Shown: in pieces, positions 43,489 to 52,381 of the stretch
Numbering within the stretch: the first letter of the stretch is position 1
Layout: every line of letters starts with the position of its first letter
Assembly: GCF_034044715.1 (NCBI RefSeq)
Contig: NZ_JAXCLW010000010.1
Span: 62,001 to 126,000, forward strand
From: Dongia_B soli
Lineage (GTDB): Bacteria > Pseudomonadota > Alphaproteobacteria > Dongiales > Dongiaceae
DNA length: 64,000 nt
Direction of reading: 5' to 3'
Made by a program: the position numbers and the translations under genes
The notes under the pieces: model-generated
Databases searched by the model: none
Told to the model about the DNA's origin: nothing
What the model saw: only the letters and a program-made list of their open reading frames with translations

Positions 43489-44922
43489 ATGTATCCCGAT
43501 ACTTTGCTCTTTATCGATGGCAAAGGGGTCCAGGCTGCCGATGGCCGCAATATTCCGGTTCTCAATCCGGCAACCGAGGAAGTCATCGGCCATGTCGCCC
43601 ATGCCGGCCGCACCGATCTGGAAGCGGCGGCGCAGGCCGCGCAGAAGGGCTTCGCGATCTGGCGCAAGGTTTCCGCCTTCGATCGCTCGAAGATCATGCG
43701 CAAGGCGGCCGATCTGCTGCGCGAACGGGCGGATGAGATCGCCCGGGTGATGACCATGGAGCAGGGCAAGCCGCTGGCGCAGTCCAAGATGGAAGTCATG
43801 GCGGCGCCGGATATCATCGATTGGCTGGCGGAAGAAGCGCGGCGCACCTATGGCCGCATCATCCCGGCCCGCGCCGGCAATGTGCATCAGCATGTGCTGC
43901 GCGAACCGGTCGGCCCGGTCGCCGGTTTCTCTCCCTGGAATTTCCCCATCAACCAGGCGACGCGCAAGATCGGCGCGGCGCTGGCCGCGGGCTGCTCGAT
44001 CATTTTGAAAGCACCGGAGGAAACCCCGGCGGCCCCGGCCAAGCTGGTCCAGGCCTTCGCCGATGCCGGCGTGCCGGCCGGTGTGATCAATCTGGTCTAT
44101 GGCGTGCCCCATGAGATCTCGGAATTCCTGATCCCGCATCCGGTCATTCAGAAGATCTCTTTCACCGGCTCGACCGCCATCGGCAAGAAGCTGGCAGGCC
44201 TCGCCGGCGAGCATATGAAGCGCGCCACCATGGAGCTCGGCGGTCATGCCCCCGTCATCGTGTTCGACGATGCCGATCTCGATGCGACGGTTGCCGGCAC
44301 CAGCGGCGCCAAGTTCCGCAATGCCGGCCAGGTCTGCGTCTCGCCGACCCGCTTCATGGTGCAGGAAGCTACTTACGACCGCTTCGTCGAGAAGTTCGTC
44401 GCGGCGGCGAAGCAGGTGAAGGTGGGCAATGGCCTGGACGCGGAGACGGCGATGGGGCCGCTCGCCAATTCTCGCCGCATCCCGGCGCTGGAAAGCCTGA
44501 TCCAGGACGCCGTCAAGCACGGCGCCAAGGTGCTGACCGGCGGCAACCGCATCGGCAATCGCGGCTATTTCTTCGAACCGACCGTGCTGGTCGATGTGCC
44601 GAAGACGGCGCGAGTGATGAATGAAGAACCCTTCGGCCCGGTCGCGCTCATCTCCAAATTCTCGGACAAGCAGGAAGCCTTCACGGAAGCCAACCGCCTG
44701 CCTTACGGTCTCGCGGCCTATGTCTTCACCCGCTCGATGGACCGGGCCAATTCTGCCATCGCCGATATCGAATCCGGCATGGTCTCGGTCAATCACTTCG
44801 GCCTCGGCCTGCCGGAAGTGCCCTTCGGCGGCATCAAGGATTCCGGCTATGGCTCCGAAGGCGGCAGTGAGGCCATCGAACCCTATCTCAACACCAAATA
44901 CGCGACGCTGATGAGCCTCTGA
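43489..44922 (+). CDS. NAD(P)-dependent aldehyde dehydrogenase, succinate-semialdehyde dehydrogenase type
   Basis: A 477-residue aldehyde dehydrogenase with the cofactor segment FSPWNFPINQATRKIGAALA, the glutamate motif MELGGHAPVIVFDDAD and the catalytic cysteine in NAGQVCVSPTRF. The substrate is uncertain: GabD-like enzymes oxidise succinate semialdehyde, but in this context an aldehyde from amine breakdown is equally possible. AAAGGAAT precedes the ATG. A strong terminator follows at 44951-44978. Confidence 0.88.
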   Translation: MYPDTLLFIDGKGVQAADGRNIPVLNPATEEVIGHVAHAGRTDLEAAAQAAQKGFAIWRKVSAFDRSKIMRKAADLLRERADEIARVMTMEQGKPLAQSKMEVMAAPDIIDWLAEEARRTYGRIIPARAGNVHQHVLREPVGPVAGFSPWNFPINQATRKIGAALAAGCSIILKAPEETPAAPAKLVQAFADAGVPAGVINLVYGVPHEISEFLIPHPVIQKISFTGSTAIGKKLAGLAGEHMKRATMELGGHAPVIVFDDADLDATVAGTSGAKFRNAGQVCVSPTRFMVQEATYDRFVEKFVAAAKQVKVGNGLDAETAMGPLANSRRIPALESLIQDAVKHGAKVLTGGNRIGNRGYFFEPTVLVDVPKTARVMNEEPFGPVALISKFSDKQEAFTEANRLPYGLAAYVFTRSMDRANSAIADIESGMVSVNHFGLGLPEVPFGGIKDSGYGSEGGSEAIEPYLNTKYATLMSL

Positions 44923-44950
44923 TTATCGGTAACGCAAGCAGAACAGAGAG

Positions 44951-44978
44951 CGGCTGCCACGACCTGGCGGCCGTTTTT
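44951..44978 (+). terminator. Rho-independent terminator after the aldehyde dehydrogenase gene
   Basis: CGGCTGCCA (44951-44959) pairs with TGGCGGCCG (44965-44973) over nine bases with one G-T wobble and a five-base loop, followed by TTTTT. It sits 28 bases after the plus-strand stop and just before the end of the convergent nikR gene. Confidence 0.9.
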
Positions 44979-44980
44979 CT

Positions 44981-45457
44981 TTACTCGCTCTTCCCGACGT
45001 GGATGTGGTCGTGGCGGTGGTGATGGCCATGCCCGTGTTCATGGTTATCGGATTGCAGATTGGCGGGGATCATGAAGGTTCGGCCGTATTTGACGCCGCG
45101 TTCGGCGATGACGTGATCGGCATAGGCCCGCACATTGCGGGTCGGCCCGCGCAAAACCGCCACTTCCATGCAGCTATCGTGATCGAGATGCACATGCAGG
45201 GTGGAGAGGCCGAGATCGTGGTGGTCGTGGGCTGAATCGGTCAGGCGCTTCGGCAGTTCCCGTGCGGTGTGATCGTAGACATAGACCAGGGCCGCCACGC
45301 AATGCCGGGCCTCGTCATCTTCCAGCGCCGCGCTTTGCAGGCCGGCCCGGGCGAGGTCACGCAGCGCCTCGGAGCGGTTCTGATAGCCACGCCGCTCGAT
45401 CAGGTTGTCGAGCTCGGCCAGCAGATCACTGTCGATGGTGATGGTGATGCGTTCCAT
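44981..45457 (-). CDS. nikR: Nickel-responsive regulator NikR-like
   Basis: A 158-residue ribbon-helix-helix regulator. The DNA-binding start is ERITITIDSDLLAELDNLIE, followed by RSEALRDLARAGL. The nickel site is represented by the H-x-H and cysteine pattern in STLHVHLDHDSCMEVAVLRG, after an earlier histidine in YVYDHT. It ends in an unusual His-rich tail (HEHGHGHHHRHDHIHV). I start it at the ATG at 45457; the longer frame has no site. No nickel importer, hydrogenase or urease gene is visible in the window, so its target lies elsewhere. Confidence 0.92.
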   Translation of the reverse strand: MERITITIDSDLLAELDNLIERRGYQNRSEALRDLARAGLQSAALEDDEARHCVAALVYVYDHTARELPKRLTDSAHDHHDLGLSTLHVHLDHDSCMEVAVLRGPTRNVRAYADHVIAERGVKYGRTFMIPANLQSDNHEHGHGHHHRHDHIHVGKSE

Positions 45458-45662
45458 ATGCCGGCTCCCTGCGCGTCGTGACGGTCTTGCCACCATCATA
45501 GCGCGATCGGGGGCGGTCATGGCAACTGTCGGTGTGAGGCAGTCGGCAGTTGTCGCAGGGGCGCGACGGTCTCGCCGGCCGTCGTCGAACGGCACCCGCA
45601 ACAAAGCCGTTTGTTATCAATCCTGCCGGATGATGATCGCACACCGCCAACGCCAAACTGTA

Positions 45663-45752
45663 TTGTCACCCTCGGCCTTGATCCGAGGGTCCATGGAAGA
45701 TGGCGGGCGCGGTTGTTGCCGTGGACCCTCGGGTCAAGCCCGAGGGGGACAA
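45663..45752. repeat. Inverted pair of the same palindromic repeat as at 30571-30720
   Basis: Copy 45663-45696 (TTGTCACC start, CCATGG end) and copy 45719-45752 (CCGTGG start, GGACAA end) face each other across 22 bases. Each has a palindromic CCCTCGG-N-CCGAGGG core; the second has compensating changes (GGGTCAAGCCC) that keep the stem paired. The stretch 45458-45837 between nikR and the ABC operon contains nothing else I can support. Confidence 0.9.
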
Positions 45753-45837
45753 TCGTGTTTTGGTGCGTTGAGAGCTGGCGCCGTGCAAGGATAGGCCGCA
45801 CGGCCAGCCGCTTGCGGGCATGCTGAAATGCCGCCGC

Positions 45838-46932
45838 TTACGCCGTCGCGCGGCTGCTGTCTTCGAAGACCATGACATCCGTGCTGGCGAAATGCAGCTT
45901 CAGGGCGTTGCCGGAGGCTGCGGCCGCGTGGTCGTTGGTACGGACAGTGATGCGCTGCTGCCAGGCGGTCACCACTTCATGCTGCAGCATGTCACCGAGA
46001 TAGGTGGTGTCGCTGAGTGTCACATCGAGGCTCTGATCATGCTGGTCGTTGGATGGCGTGAGTGTCAGGCGTTCGGGGCGGATCATCAGGCGGACGCGGG
46101 CATTGGTGGCGATCGGGTGCCGGGTATTGCCGCGAATGACGGTACCGTCATCCAACCGCACGGCGACCTGGTCCTGCTGGCTCTGCACCACCGAGCCCTG
46201 GAGGAAATTGGAATTGCCGATGAAGCCGGCGACGAAGGCATCGGCCGGGCGTTCGTAAAGATCGGCGCCGCTGCCGATCTGCGCGATCTTGCCATGGCTG
46301 AAGACGGCGATGCGGTCGGACATGCGCAAGGCTTCCTCCTGGTCATGGGTGACATAGAGGATGGTGACGCCGAGCTCGCGGTGGATGCGGCGGATCTCCT
46401 GCTGGATATCCTCGCGCAGGCGCTTGTCGAGCGCCGCCAGCGGTTCGTCCATTAGCAGGATGCGCGGCTTGTAAACGAGGGCGCGGGCGAGGGCGACGCG
46501 CTGCTGCTGGCCGCCGGAGAGTTCGCTGGGCTTGCGGCCGGCATAGGCGCCGAGCTGCACCAGGTCGAGCATATCCTTGACCGCCTTGTCGATCTCCGCC
46601 TTCGGCCGGCGGCGCACCATCAGGGGGAATCCGACATTCTGCGCCACGGTCATATGCGGGAAGAGTGTGTAGCGCTGGAACACCATGCCGATATTGCGTT
46701 CGTTCGGCTTCACGCTCAGTACCGAGCGGCCGTCGATCTCGACATCACCACCCGTCGGGTCTTCGAAGCCGGCGACGATGAAGAGTGTCGTGGTCTTGCC
46801 CGAGCCGGATGAGCCGAGGAAGGTGAGGAACTCGCCCTCGCCAACCTGCAGGGAGACGTCATCGACGGCGGCGACCGGGCCGAAGTGCTTCACCAGATTA
46901 CGAATATTCACCAAAGGAGCCTGTCCGCTCAT
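45838..46932 (-). CDS. ABC transporter ATP-binding protein, PotA-like
   Basis: A 364-residue ATPase with Walker A GSSGSGKTT, VFQRYTLFPHM Q-loop, LSGGQQQRVALARAL signature, ILLMDEPLAALD Walker B, YVTHDQEEAL H-loop and a TOBE-like end. The ATG at 46932 overlaps the upstream permease stop by four bases, which selects it over the longer frame. It energises the importer encoded at 45838-49712. Confidence 0.94.
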   Translation of the reverse strand: MSGQAPLVNIRNLVKHFGPVAAVDDVSLQVGEGEFLTFLGSSGSGKTTTLFIVAGFEDPTGGDVEIDGRSVLSVKPNERNIGMVFQRYTLFPHMTVAQNVGFPLMVRRRPKAEIDKAVKDMLDLVQLGAYAGRKPSELSGGQQQRVALARALVYKPRILLMDEPLAALDKRLREDIQQEIRRIHRELGVTILYVTHDQEEALRMSDRIAVFSHGKIAQIGSGADLYERPADAFVAGFIGNSNFLQGSVVQSQQDQVAVRLDDGTVIRGNTRHPIATNARVRLMIRPERLTLTPSNDQHDQSLDVTLSDTTYLGDMLQHEVVTAWQQRITVRTNDHAAAASGNALKLHFASTDVMVFEDSSRATA

Positions 46933-47729
46933 CTTGCATATCTCCGTCGCAAGAACGCCGTAATGATCATGATGACGATGGTCAAAGCGATCAGCAGGGT
47001 CGAAACCGAAGCGATCACCGGTGTCAAATCCTGGCGCAAGGTGGTCCACATCTTGACCGGCAGGGTCTGCAAGATGGGACTGGCCATGAAAATACCCAGT
47101 ACCACCTCATCCCAGGACGCGAGGAACGAGAACAAGGCGGCAGAAAAGATGCCAAGCCTTATTGCCGGCAAGGTCACGCGGAAGATCGCTTCCGCTTTGG
47201 TCGCGCCGCAGACGATGGCCGCTTTCTCGGTCGATTCATCGAAACCTTCCAGCGAATTGACGATACAGATTACCGAGAAGGGGAGGGCGATGATGAGATG
47301 CGCGGCGACGAAGGCGATGAAGGTGCCGTTGAGGCCAAATTTCAGCACGAAGGCGTAAAGCGCGATCGCCAGGATGATCACCGGGACGATCATCGGGCTG
47401 ATGAAGAAGGCATGCAGCACGGTACGGCCGGGGAACTTGCCGCGCACCAGTGCGAAGGCGGCCGGCAGGCCCAGCACGATCGACAGCACCATCACCGTGA
47501 AGGCGACCTTCACGCTGGTCCAGATCGAATCCATCCAGCGCGGATCGTTGAAGATCGCCGCATACCATTTCAGCGTCCAGCCCGGCGGCGGGAATTGCAG
47601 CCATTGCGAGGAGCCGAAGGAGAGGGCGGCAATGAAGACCACTGGCAGAAGGAGGAAGAGGGCCGTCAGAACGCCGATGGCATAGAGGACGTAGCGGCCC
47701 GGACCCATGCGGTTGAGATTGAGCAGCAT
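46929..47729 (-). CDS. ABC transporter permease, PotC-like
   Basis: A 266-residue permease with first helix YVLYAIGVLTALFLLLPVVF and coupling loop EKAAIVCGATKAEAIFRVTLP, followed by LGIFSAALFSFLASWDEVVL. It starts four bases after the partner permease and overlaps the ATPase gene by four bases. Confidence 0.93.
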   Translation of the reverse strand: MLLNLNRMGPGRYVLYAIGVLTALFLLLPVVFIAALSFGSSQWLQFPPPGWTLKWYAAIFNDPRWMDSIWTSVKVAFTVMVLSIVLGLPAAFALVRGKFPGRTVLHAFFISPMIVPVIILAIALYAFVLKFGLNGTFIAFVAAHLIIALPFSVICIVNSLEGFDESTEKAAIVCGATKAEAIFRVTLPAIRLGIFSAALFSFLASWDEVVLGIFMASPILQTLPVKMWTTLRQDLTPVIASVSTLLIALTIVIMIITAFLRRRYAR

Positions 47730-47733
47730 GGTG

Positions 47734-48600
47734 TTACCTCACCCGGCCGAGCCCGATGGCCCGGACATAGATGGCGTAGAAGATCAATGTAACGGCAAGC
47801 AGGATGAAGGCCGCGGCGCTGCCCAGGCCCCAGTTCAGCAACGACTGGACCTGCTGGGCGATCATTTCCGCCAGCATCATGTTGGCGGTGCCGCCGAGCA
47901 GAGCCGGCGTCACGTAATAGCCGAGCGCCATGACGAAGACCATCATGCAGCCGGCGCCGATGCCGGGCAGGGAGAGCGGCAGCATCACATGCCAGAAGAT
48001 CTGGCGCGGCTTCGCGCCGGTGATGGCGGCGGCCTGCATGATTGCCGGATCGATGCCGGAGATCGTCGCATGCAGCGGCAGGATGACATAGGGCAGCATG
48101 ATATAGGTCATGCCAATGGTGACGCCGACGAGATTGTTGATCAGCGGCAGCGGCTGGTGGATCAGGCCGATCTCCATCAGCATGCGGTTGATGACACCGG
48201 TGCGCTGCAGCAGCACCATCCAGCCATAGGTGCGGGCTAGCAGATTGGTCCACATGGAGAGCAGGATGATGGCGAAGAAGATCTGTGAGACGCGCGAGGG
48301 CAGGATCGCCAGCAGCCAGGCCACCGGATAGGCGATGATCAGAGTGACCAGAGTGACGATCGCGGCAATGGTGAAGGTGTTTAGCAGCACCCGGCCGTAG
48401 GTCGCATCGCCGAGCAGGCTGATATAATTGCCAAGGCCGATTTCCGGCTTGGTCACGCTGAGCAGCAGCAGGCTGGAGAGCGGCACCACCATGAACACGA
48501 ACAGAAAGATCAGCGCCGGCAAGGCCGGGCGCAATCGGCGCAGGTCAACCCGCGGCGCGCGCAGGCTGCGATAGGGGTTGTTACTGATCGCCTCGAACAT
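47734..48600 (-). CDS. ABC transporter permease, PotB-like
   Basis: A 288-residue permease with first helix LPALIFLFVFMVVPLSSLLL and coupling loop MQAAAITGAKPRQIFWHVMLP, followed by IGAGCMMVFVMALGYYVTPA. The frame can also begin three codons earlier at a GTG (48609). A perfect 28-base palindrome separates it from the binding-protein gene. Confidence 0.93.
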   Translation of the reverse strand: MFEAISNNPYRSLRAPRVDLRRLRPALPALIFLFVFMVVPLSSLLLLSVTKPEIGLGNYISLLGDATYGRVLLNTFTIAAIVTLVTLIIAYPVAWLLAILPSRVSQIFFAIILLSMWTNLLARTYGWMVLLQRTGVINRMLMEIGLIHQPLPLINNLVGVTIGMTYIMLPYVILPLHATISGIDPAIMQAAAITGAKPRQIFWHVMLPLSLPGIGAGCMMVFVMALGYYVTPALLGGTANMMLAEMIAQQVQSLLNWGLGSAAAFILLAVTLIFYAIYVRAIGLGRVR

Positions 48601-48619
48601 GGCTCTCACAAATAATCGG

Positions 48620-48647
48620 GGCAGGGTGGTCTGCAGACCACCCTGCC
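48620..48647 (-). promoter_or_regulatory. Perfect 28-base palindrome between the binding-protein and permease genes
   Basis: GGCAGGGTGGTCTG (48620-48633) is followed directly by its exact reverse complement (48634-48647). No T-run follows, so it is more likely an mRNA-stabilising or partial-termination stem-loop than a full terminator. Its position matches the stem-loop at 11241-11287 in the first importer operon. Confidence 0.8.
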
Positions 48648-48665
48648 GGTTACGACATCAATCGA

Positions 48666-49712
48666 TCAGGCGGCTTGCCAGGCGTACCAGCGCTTGCCGA
48701 TCTCGTCCCGATTCTTCGCCCAGTAGCGCATATCGAGGGTGATCTGGCTCTCGGTATGTTCGGAGGGCAGGATCGATTGGATCTTCTTGTCGACCAGCGG
48801 GATCGACGCGGTATTGGTCGGCGCATAGGCGGTGGCGTTGGCGAAAGCCGCCTGGCCTTCGGGACTGGCCGCCAAAGCCAGGAACTTCATCGCCGCTTCC
48901 TTGTTTTTCGTGCCCTTCGGCACCACCAGGATATCCGCCAGCGCCATGTTCTGCTTCCAGGAAATGCCGGTATTGGCGCCCGATTGTTCCAGGGCATACA
49001 TGCGGCCGTTCCAAAATTTGCCCAGCGCCACTTCGCCGGAGGCAAGCTGCTGCTGCGATTCGGCACCGCTGGCCCACCACAAGATATCCTTCTTGATGGT
49101 GTCCAGTTTGGCGAAGGCGCGGTCAAGGTCAAGCGGATAGAGCTTGTCGGGCGCGACGCCATCGGCCAGCAGGGCCATTTCCAGGACACCGGGGCTTGAC
49201 CATTTCCAGAAGGAGCGCTTGCCGGGGAATCTCTTCGTATCGAAGATATCGGCCCAGCCTTCCGGCGTATTCGACCCGACGGCATCCTTGTTGTAGCCGA
49301 GGACGAAGGAATAATAGAAGCTGCCGACGCCATAGTCGAAGGAGAAGCGCGGATCGAGATTGTCCTTCTTCACGATGGAATAATCGATCGGCTCCAGCAG
49401 GCCGTTCTCGGCCGCCTGATAGGCATAATCGCCTTCCACGTCGACGACGTCCCAGACGGTGTTGCCGGCATCGATCATGGCTTTCAATTTGCCGTAATCG
49501 GTCGGCCCGTCCTGCAGCACGTCAATGCCTGTCTTCTGGGTGAAGGGATCGGCCCAGGACGCCTTCTGGCCGTCCTGGGTGGTGCCGCCCCAACTGACGA
49601 AAGTGAGATTGCCGGCGGCCAGCAGGCGCGAAGCCGGCATGGCCCCCAATGCCAGAGCCCCGGCCCCCAAGCCGGCAGTCTGCAGCAGATGTCGACGTGT
49701 AATCATCTTCAT
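48666..49712 (-). CDS. Periplasmic solute-binding protein, PotD-like
   Basis: A 348-residue binding protein with a signal sequence containing TRRHLLQTAGLGAGALALG (twin arginine, cleavage near ASRLLAA). The mature part has LTFVSWGGTTQDGQKASWAD, KAMIDAGNTVWDVVDVEGDY and PEGWADIFDTKRFPGKRSFW, typical of the spermidine/putrescine family. It is the first gene of the importer, just after the NIPSNAP gene, so the importer probably supplies the pathway encoded at 49739-55567. Confidence 0.92.
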   Translation of the reverse strand: MKMITRRHLLQTAGLGAGALALGAMPASRLLAAGNLTFVSWGGTTQDGQKASWADPFTQKTGIDVLQDGPTDYGKLKAMIDAGNTVWDVVDVEGDYAYQAAENGLLEPIDYSIVKKDNLDPRFSFDYGVGSFYYSFVLGYNKDAVGSNTPEGWADIFDTKRFPGKRSFWKWSSPGVLEMALLADGVAPDKLYPLDLDRAFAKLDTIKKDILWWASGAESQQQLASGEVALGKFWNGRMYALEQSGANTGISWKQNMALADILVVPKGTKNKEAAMKFLALAASPEGQAAFANATAYAPTNTASIPLVDKKIQSILPSEHTESQITLDMRYWAKNRDEIGKRWYAWQAA

Positions 49713-49738
49713 AGCCCTCCCGTTTTTTTGCGAATTAG

Positions 49739-50053
49739 TTAAGTCAGCGGCGAAAACGGCGCCGGTTTCAGAATCTTGTTTTCAGCGGTCTCGATCAGCA
49801 CCTGGATCTTTGGTAAGAAAGCCAGCCAGTCCGGATCGGCGGCCAGCGAGGCGCGGCGGCGAGCGCGGTCGGCGAGGTCTTCGAAAGCCCAGATATGGAT
49901 AATCTGGTTCAGGGGCCCGATCTCGGTGGTGAAATAGCCGATGAGATTGCCGAGATGCTTGCGCTGGATGGCGATGCCCTCGCTCTCCACCAGGCGGAAA
50001 TATTCGGGTACTGCGCCATTGCGCAAACGATAGGTACGATGTTCATAGATCAT
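49739..50053 (-). CDS. NIPSNAP-family protein
   Basis: A 104-residue ferredoxin-like dimeric alpha/beta barrel of the NIPSNAP family (MIYEHRTYRLRNGAVPEYFR, IGYFTTEIGPLNQIIHIWAF, RRASLAADPDWLAF). GGAGGGG lies nine bases before the ATG at 50053. These proteins are frequent in catabolic operons but lack a settled function. It lies between the aldehyde dehydrogenase and the binding-protein gene. Confidence 0.88.
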   Translation of the reverse strand: MIYEHRTYRLRNGAVPEYFRLVESEGIAIQRKHLGNLIGYFTTEIGPLNQIIHIWAFEDLADRARRRASLAADPDWLAFLPKIQVLIETAENKILKPAPFSPLT

Positions 50054-50078
50054 TGGTCTTGTCCCCTCCAACGCATCT

Positions 50079-51563
50079 TCAACGCATGATGAATGGATCG
50101 CCCATCGGCTCGGTGCCGGTATTGATCCAGACGGTTTTTACCCGGGTATAGTCGAGCAGGCTTTCCATGCCCGCCTCGCGGCCCGAGCCACTGTTTTTAT
50201 AACCGCCAAAGGGCGCCATAGGCGAGACCGCACGATAGGTGTTGATCCAGACGATGCCGGCGCGCAGCTGGCGCATCACCCGCAAGCTGCGCGCGCCGTC
50301 CCGGCTGAAAATGCCGGCGGCGAGACCGAATTCGGTCTCATTGGCCATGGCGATGGCGTCCGCTTCGTCCTTGAAACGGATGGCGCTGAGGACCGGGCCG
50401 AACAATTCCTGGCGCATGCTGGTTATGTGCTGGCCGGGGCAGGCAAGGATGGTCGGCTGGTAGTACCAGCCCTTGCCGAAGCCGGACGGACGCTGCCCGC
50501 CGGTGATTAACTTCGCACCTTCCTGGACCGAGGCGGCGACGGCGGCCTCGACATGATCGAGCTGCGCTTTCGTCGCGAGCGGCCCCATTTCGCTTTGGGT
50601 GTCGAGCGGATCGCCGATGCGGATGCTGCTGGCCCGCGCCGCGACTTTTTCCAGCACCTGGTCGAAGACCTTGTCCTGGATGAAGACGCGGGTGCCGGCG
50701 ACGCAGCTTTGCCCGGTCGCACCGAAATTGCCGGCGACGATGCCATTGGCGGCGCTGTCCAGATCGGCATCCTCGAAGACCAGCATCGGCGACTTGCCGC
50801 CGAGCTCCAGGGATACGGTGGCGAAGTTCTCGGCGCTATTGCGTATGACGTGGCGGGCGGTGGAAGGCCCGCCGGTGAAGGCGATGCGGGCGACCAGCGG
50901 ATGGCTGGTCAGCGTCTTGCCGCAGGGATCGCCAAGGCCGGTCACGACATTGATCGAACCGGCGGGGAAGCCGGCTTCATGGCACAGCCGCACCAGTTCG
51001 ATCAGCGGCGTCGGCCCGTGTTCCGAGGCTTTCAGCACCACCGAATTGCCGGTCGCGAGGGCAGGGCCGATCTTCACCGCCGAGAGCATGAGCTGCGAAT
51101 TCCACGGTACCACGGCAGCGACGACGCCGATCGGCTCGCGCACCGTCATGACGAAGAGATCCGGTTTGTCGATCGGCAGGGTGGAGCCTTCCAGCTTGTC
51201 GGCAGCGCCGCCGAAATAGCGGAAGTAATCGGCAACATAGCGGATCTGCGCCTTGGTCTCGCGGATCAACTTGCCGGTATCCCGGGTTTCGACCTCGGCG
51301 ATTTTATCGGCCTGTTCGGTGATGAGATCGGCGAGGCGGAAGAGCAATTTGCCGCGCTGGGTCGCGGTCATTGTCGACCACGGTCCTTTGGTCATGGCGC
51401 GATGCGCGGCTTTGACGGCCCGGTCGACATCGGCCGCGCCGGCATTGGGGAAGCGGCACCAGACATCGCCGGTTGCCGGATTGACGCTTTCCAGCGTGGC
51501 GCCATCGGCGGCATCGCACCCGGCGCCGTCGATGAACATTCGGTAGGAGGTGATCTCGCTCAT
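50079..51563 (-). CDS. NAD(P)-dependent aldehyde dehydrogenase
   Basis: A 494-residue aldehyde dehydrogenase with VVPWNSQLMLSAVKIGPALA, the glutamate motif SLELGGKSPMLVFEDADLD, the catalytic cysteine in GATGQSCVAGTRVF, and NTYRAVSPMAPFGGYKNSG. It resembles the broad-substrate amine-derived or hydroxymuconic-type aldehyde dehydrogenases. The ATG overlaps the hydrolase stop by four bases. It probably oxidises the aldehyde released in the pathway started by the flavin monooxygenase. Confidence 0.9.
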   Translation of the reverse strand: MSEITSYRMFIDGAGCDAADGATLESVNPATGDVWCRFPNAGAADVDRAVKAAHRAMTKGPWSTMTATQRGKLLFRLADLITEQADKIAEVETRDTGKLIRETKAQIRYVADYFRYFGGAADKLEGSTLPIDKPDLFVMTVREPIGVVAAVVPWNSQLMLSAVKIGPALATGNSVVLKASEHGPTPLIELVRLCHEAGFPAGSINVVTGLGDPCGKTLTSHPLVARIAFTGGPSTARHVIRNSAENFATVSLELGGKSPMLVFEDADLDSAANGIVAGNFGATGQSCVAGTRVFIQDKVFDQVLEKVAARASSIRIGDPLDTQSEMGPLATKAQLDHVEAAVAASVQEGAKLITGGQRPSGFGKGWYYQPTILACPGQHITSMRQELFGPVLSAIRFKDEADAIAMANETEFGLAAGIFSRDGARSLRVMRQLRAGIVWINTYRAVSPMAPFGGYKNSGSGREAGMESLLDYTRVKTVWINTGTEPMGDPFIMR

Positions 51564-52381
51564 GAGGCGGCTCTCGCTGCGTGCGGCCCGGTGATGAAAT
51601 TACGGATCGAGGCCGCGAGTTGCCCCGGTACTTCCAGGGGCGTCAGGTGACGCTGCCCGGCAATGATCTCAAGCCGACCTTGCGGCAAGCGTGCAGCCAG
51701 CGCCCGTGCCATGGCGGCGGTGGAGCGCTGATCGTCCGATCCGGTAATCACCAAAGTGGGAGAATGGATCTCCGCAACGCTCTCCACCAGTTCTGCATCG
51801 GCTGAACCGAAGACCGCATAGGCATTGGCATAGGGTTCGAGATCGTTGCCCAGCATGCGCTTGCGCACCGCCTCCACGGTGGCGCCGTGATCGCGGCGAA
51901 AATCCGGCGTGAACCAGCGATCGATCGCGGCTTCGACACTGGCGGGATAGCCGCCATTGCGAACATCGGCGACACGCGCGGTGATCGCGGCGCGTTCATC
52001 CGGCGTGCGGTTATAGACGGTATTGACCACGACCAGATGATCGACCCGGTTGGGATGACCGACGGCATAGCCCTGCGCCACCAAACCGCCCATGGAGAAG
52101 CCGACCAGATGAAAACGGTCGAGCTTCAGATCATCGGACAGCCGGTCAAGCTGCGCCACGTAATCCGCCAGGCTGTAGGGGCCGGCCGGCTTGGCGCTGC
52201 CGGCATGACCCTGCATGTCATAGCGGATGACACGGTAGGATTGCCGCAGCTCGGCGGCCACGGCATCCCACATGAAGAGATCCATCCCGACACCGTGGAT
52301 CAGGACGATGGGCGTGCCATCGTCCTTGCCTTCCACAAGGCAGCGTGTGCCGCTGAGATTCTGCGGAACCGCCTCGGTCAT
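51560..52381 (-). CDS. Alpha/beta-hydrolase
   Basis: A 273-residue alpha/beta-hydrolase with oxyanion segment IVLIHGVGMDLFMWDAVAAE, nucleophile elbow LVGFSMGGLVAQ, acid in VITGSDDQRS and catalytic His in AGQRHLTPLE. It resembles 3-oxoadipate enol-lactonase and RutD-type hydrolases. The start (ATG 52381, or GTG 52384) overlaps the stop of the AA_synth gene. A hydrolytic step after ring or side-chain oxidation fits the operon. Confidence 0.9.
   Translation of the reverse strand: MTEAVPQNLSGTRCLVEGKDDGTPIVLIHGVGMDLFMWDAVAAELRQSYRVIRYDMQGHAGSAKPAGPYSLADYVAQLDRLSDDLKLDRFHLVGFSMGGLVAQGYAVGHPNRVDHLVVVNTVYNRTPDERAAITARVADVRNGGYPASVEAAIDRWFTPDFRRDHGATVEAVRKRMLGNDLEPYANAYAVFGSADAELVESVAEIHSPTLVITGSDDQRSTAAMARALAARLPQGRLEIIAGQRHLTPLEVPGQLAASIRNFITGPHAARAAS

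Noticed and set aside
43465..44796. A 443-codon minus-strand frame opposite the aldehyde dehydrogenase gene
   Set aside because: No recognisable domain, and the plus-strand gene has clear catalytic motifs and a terminator.
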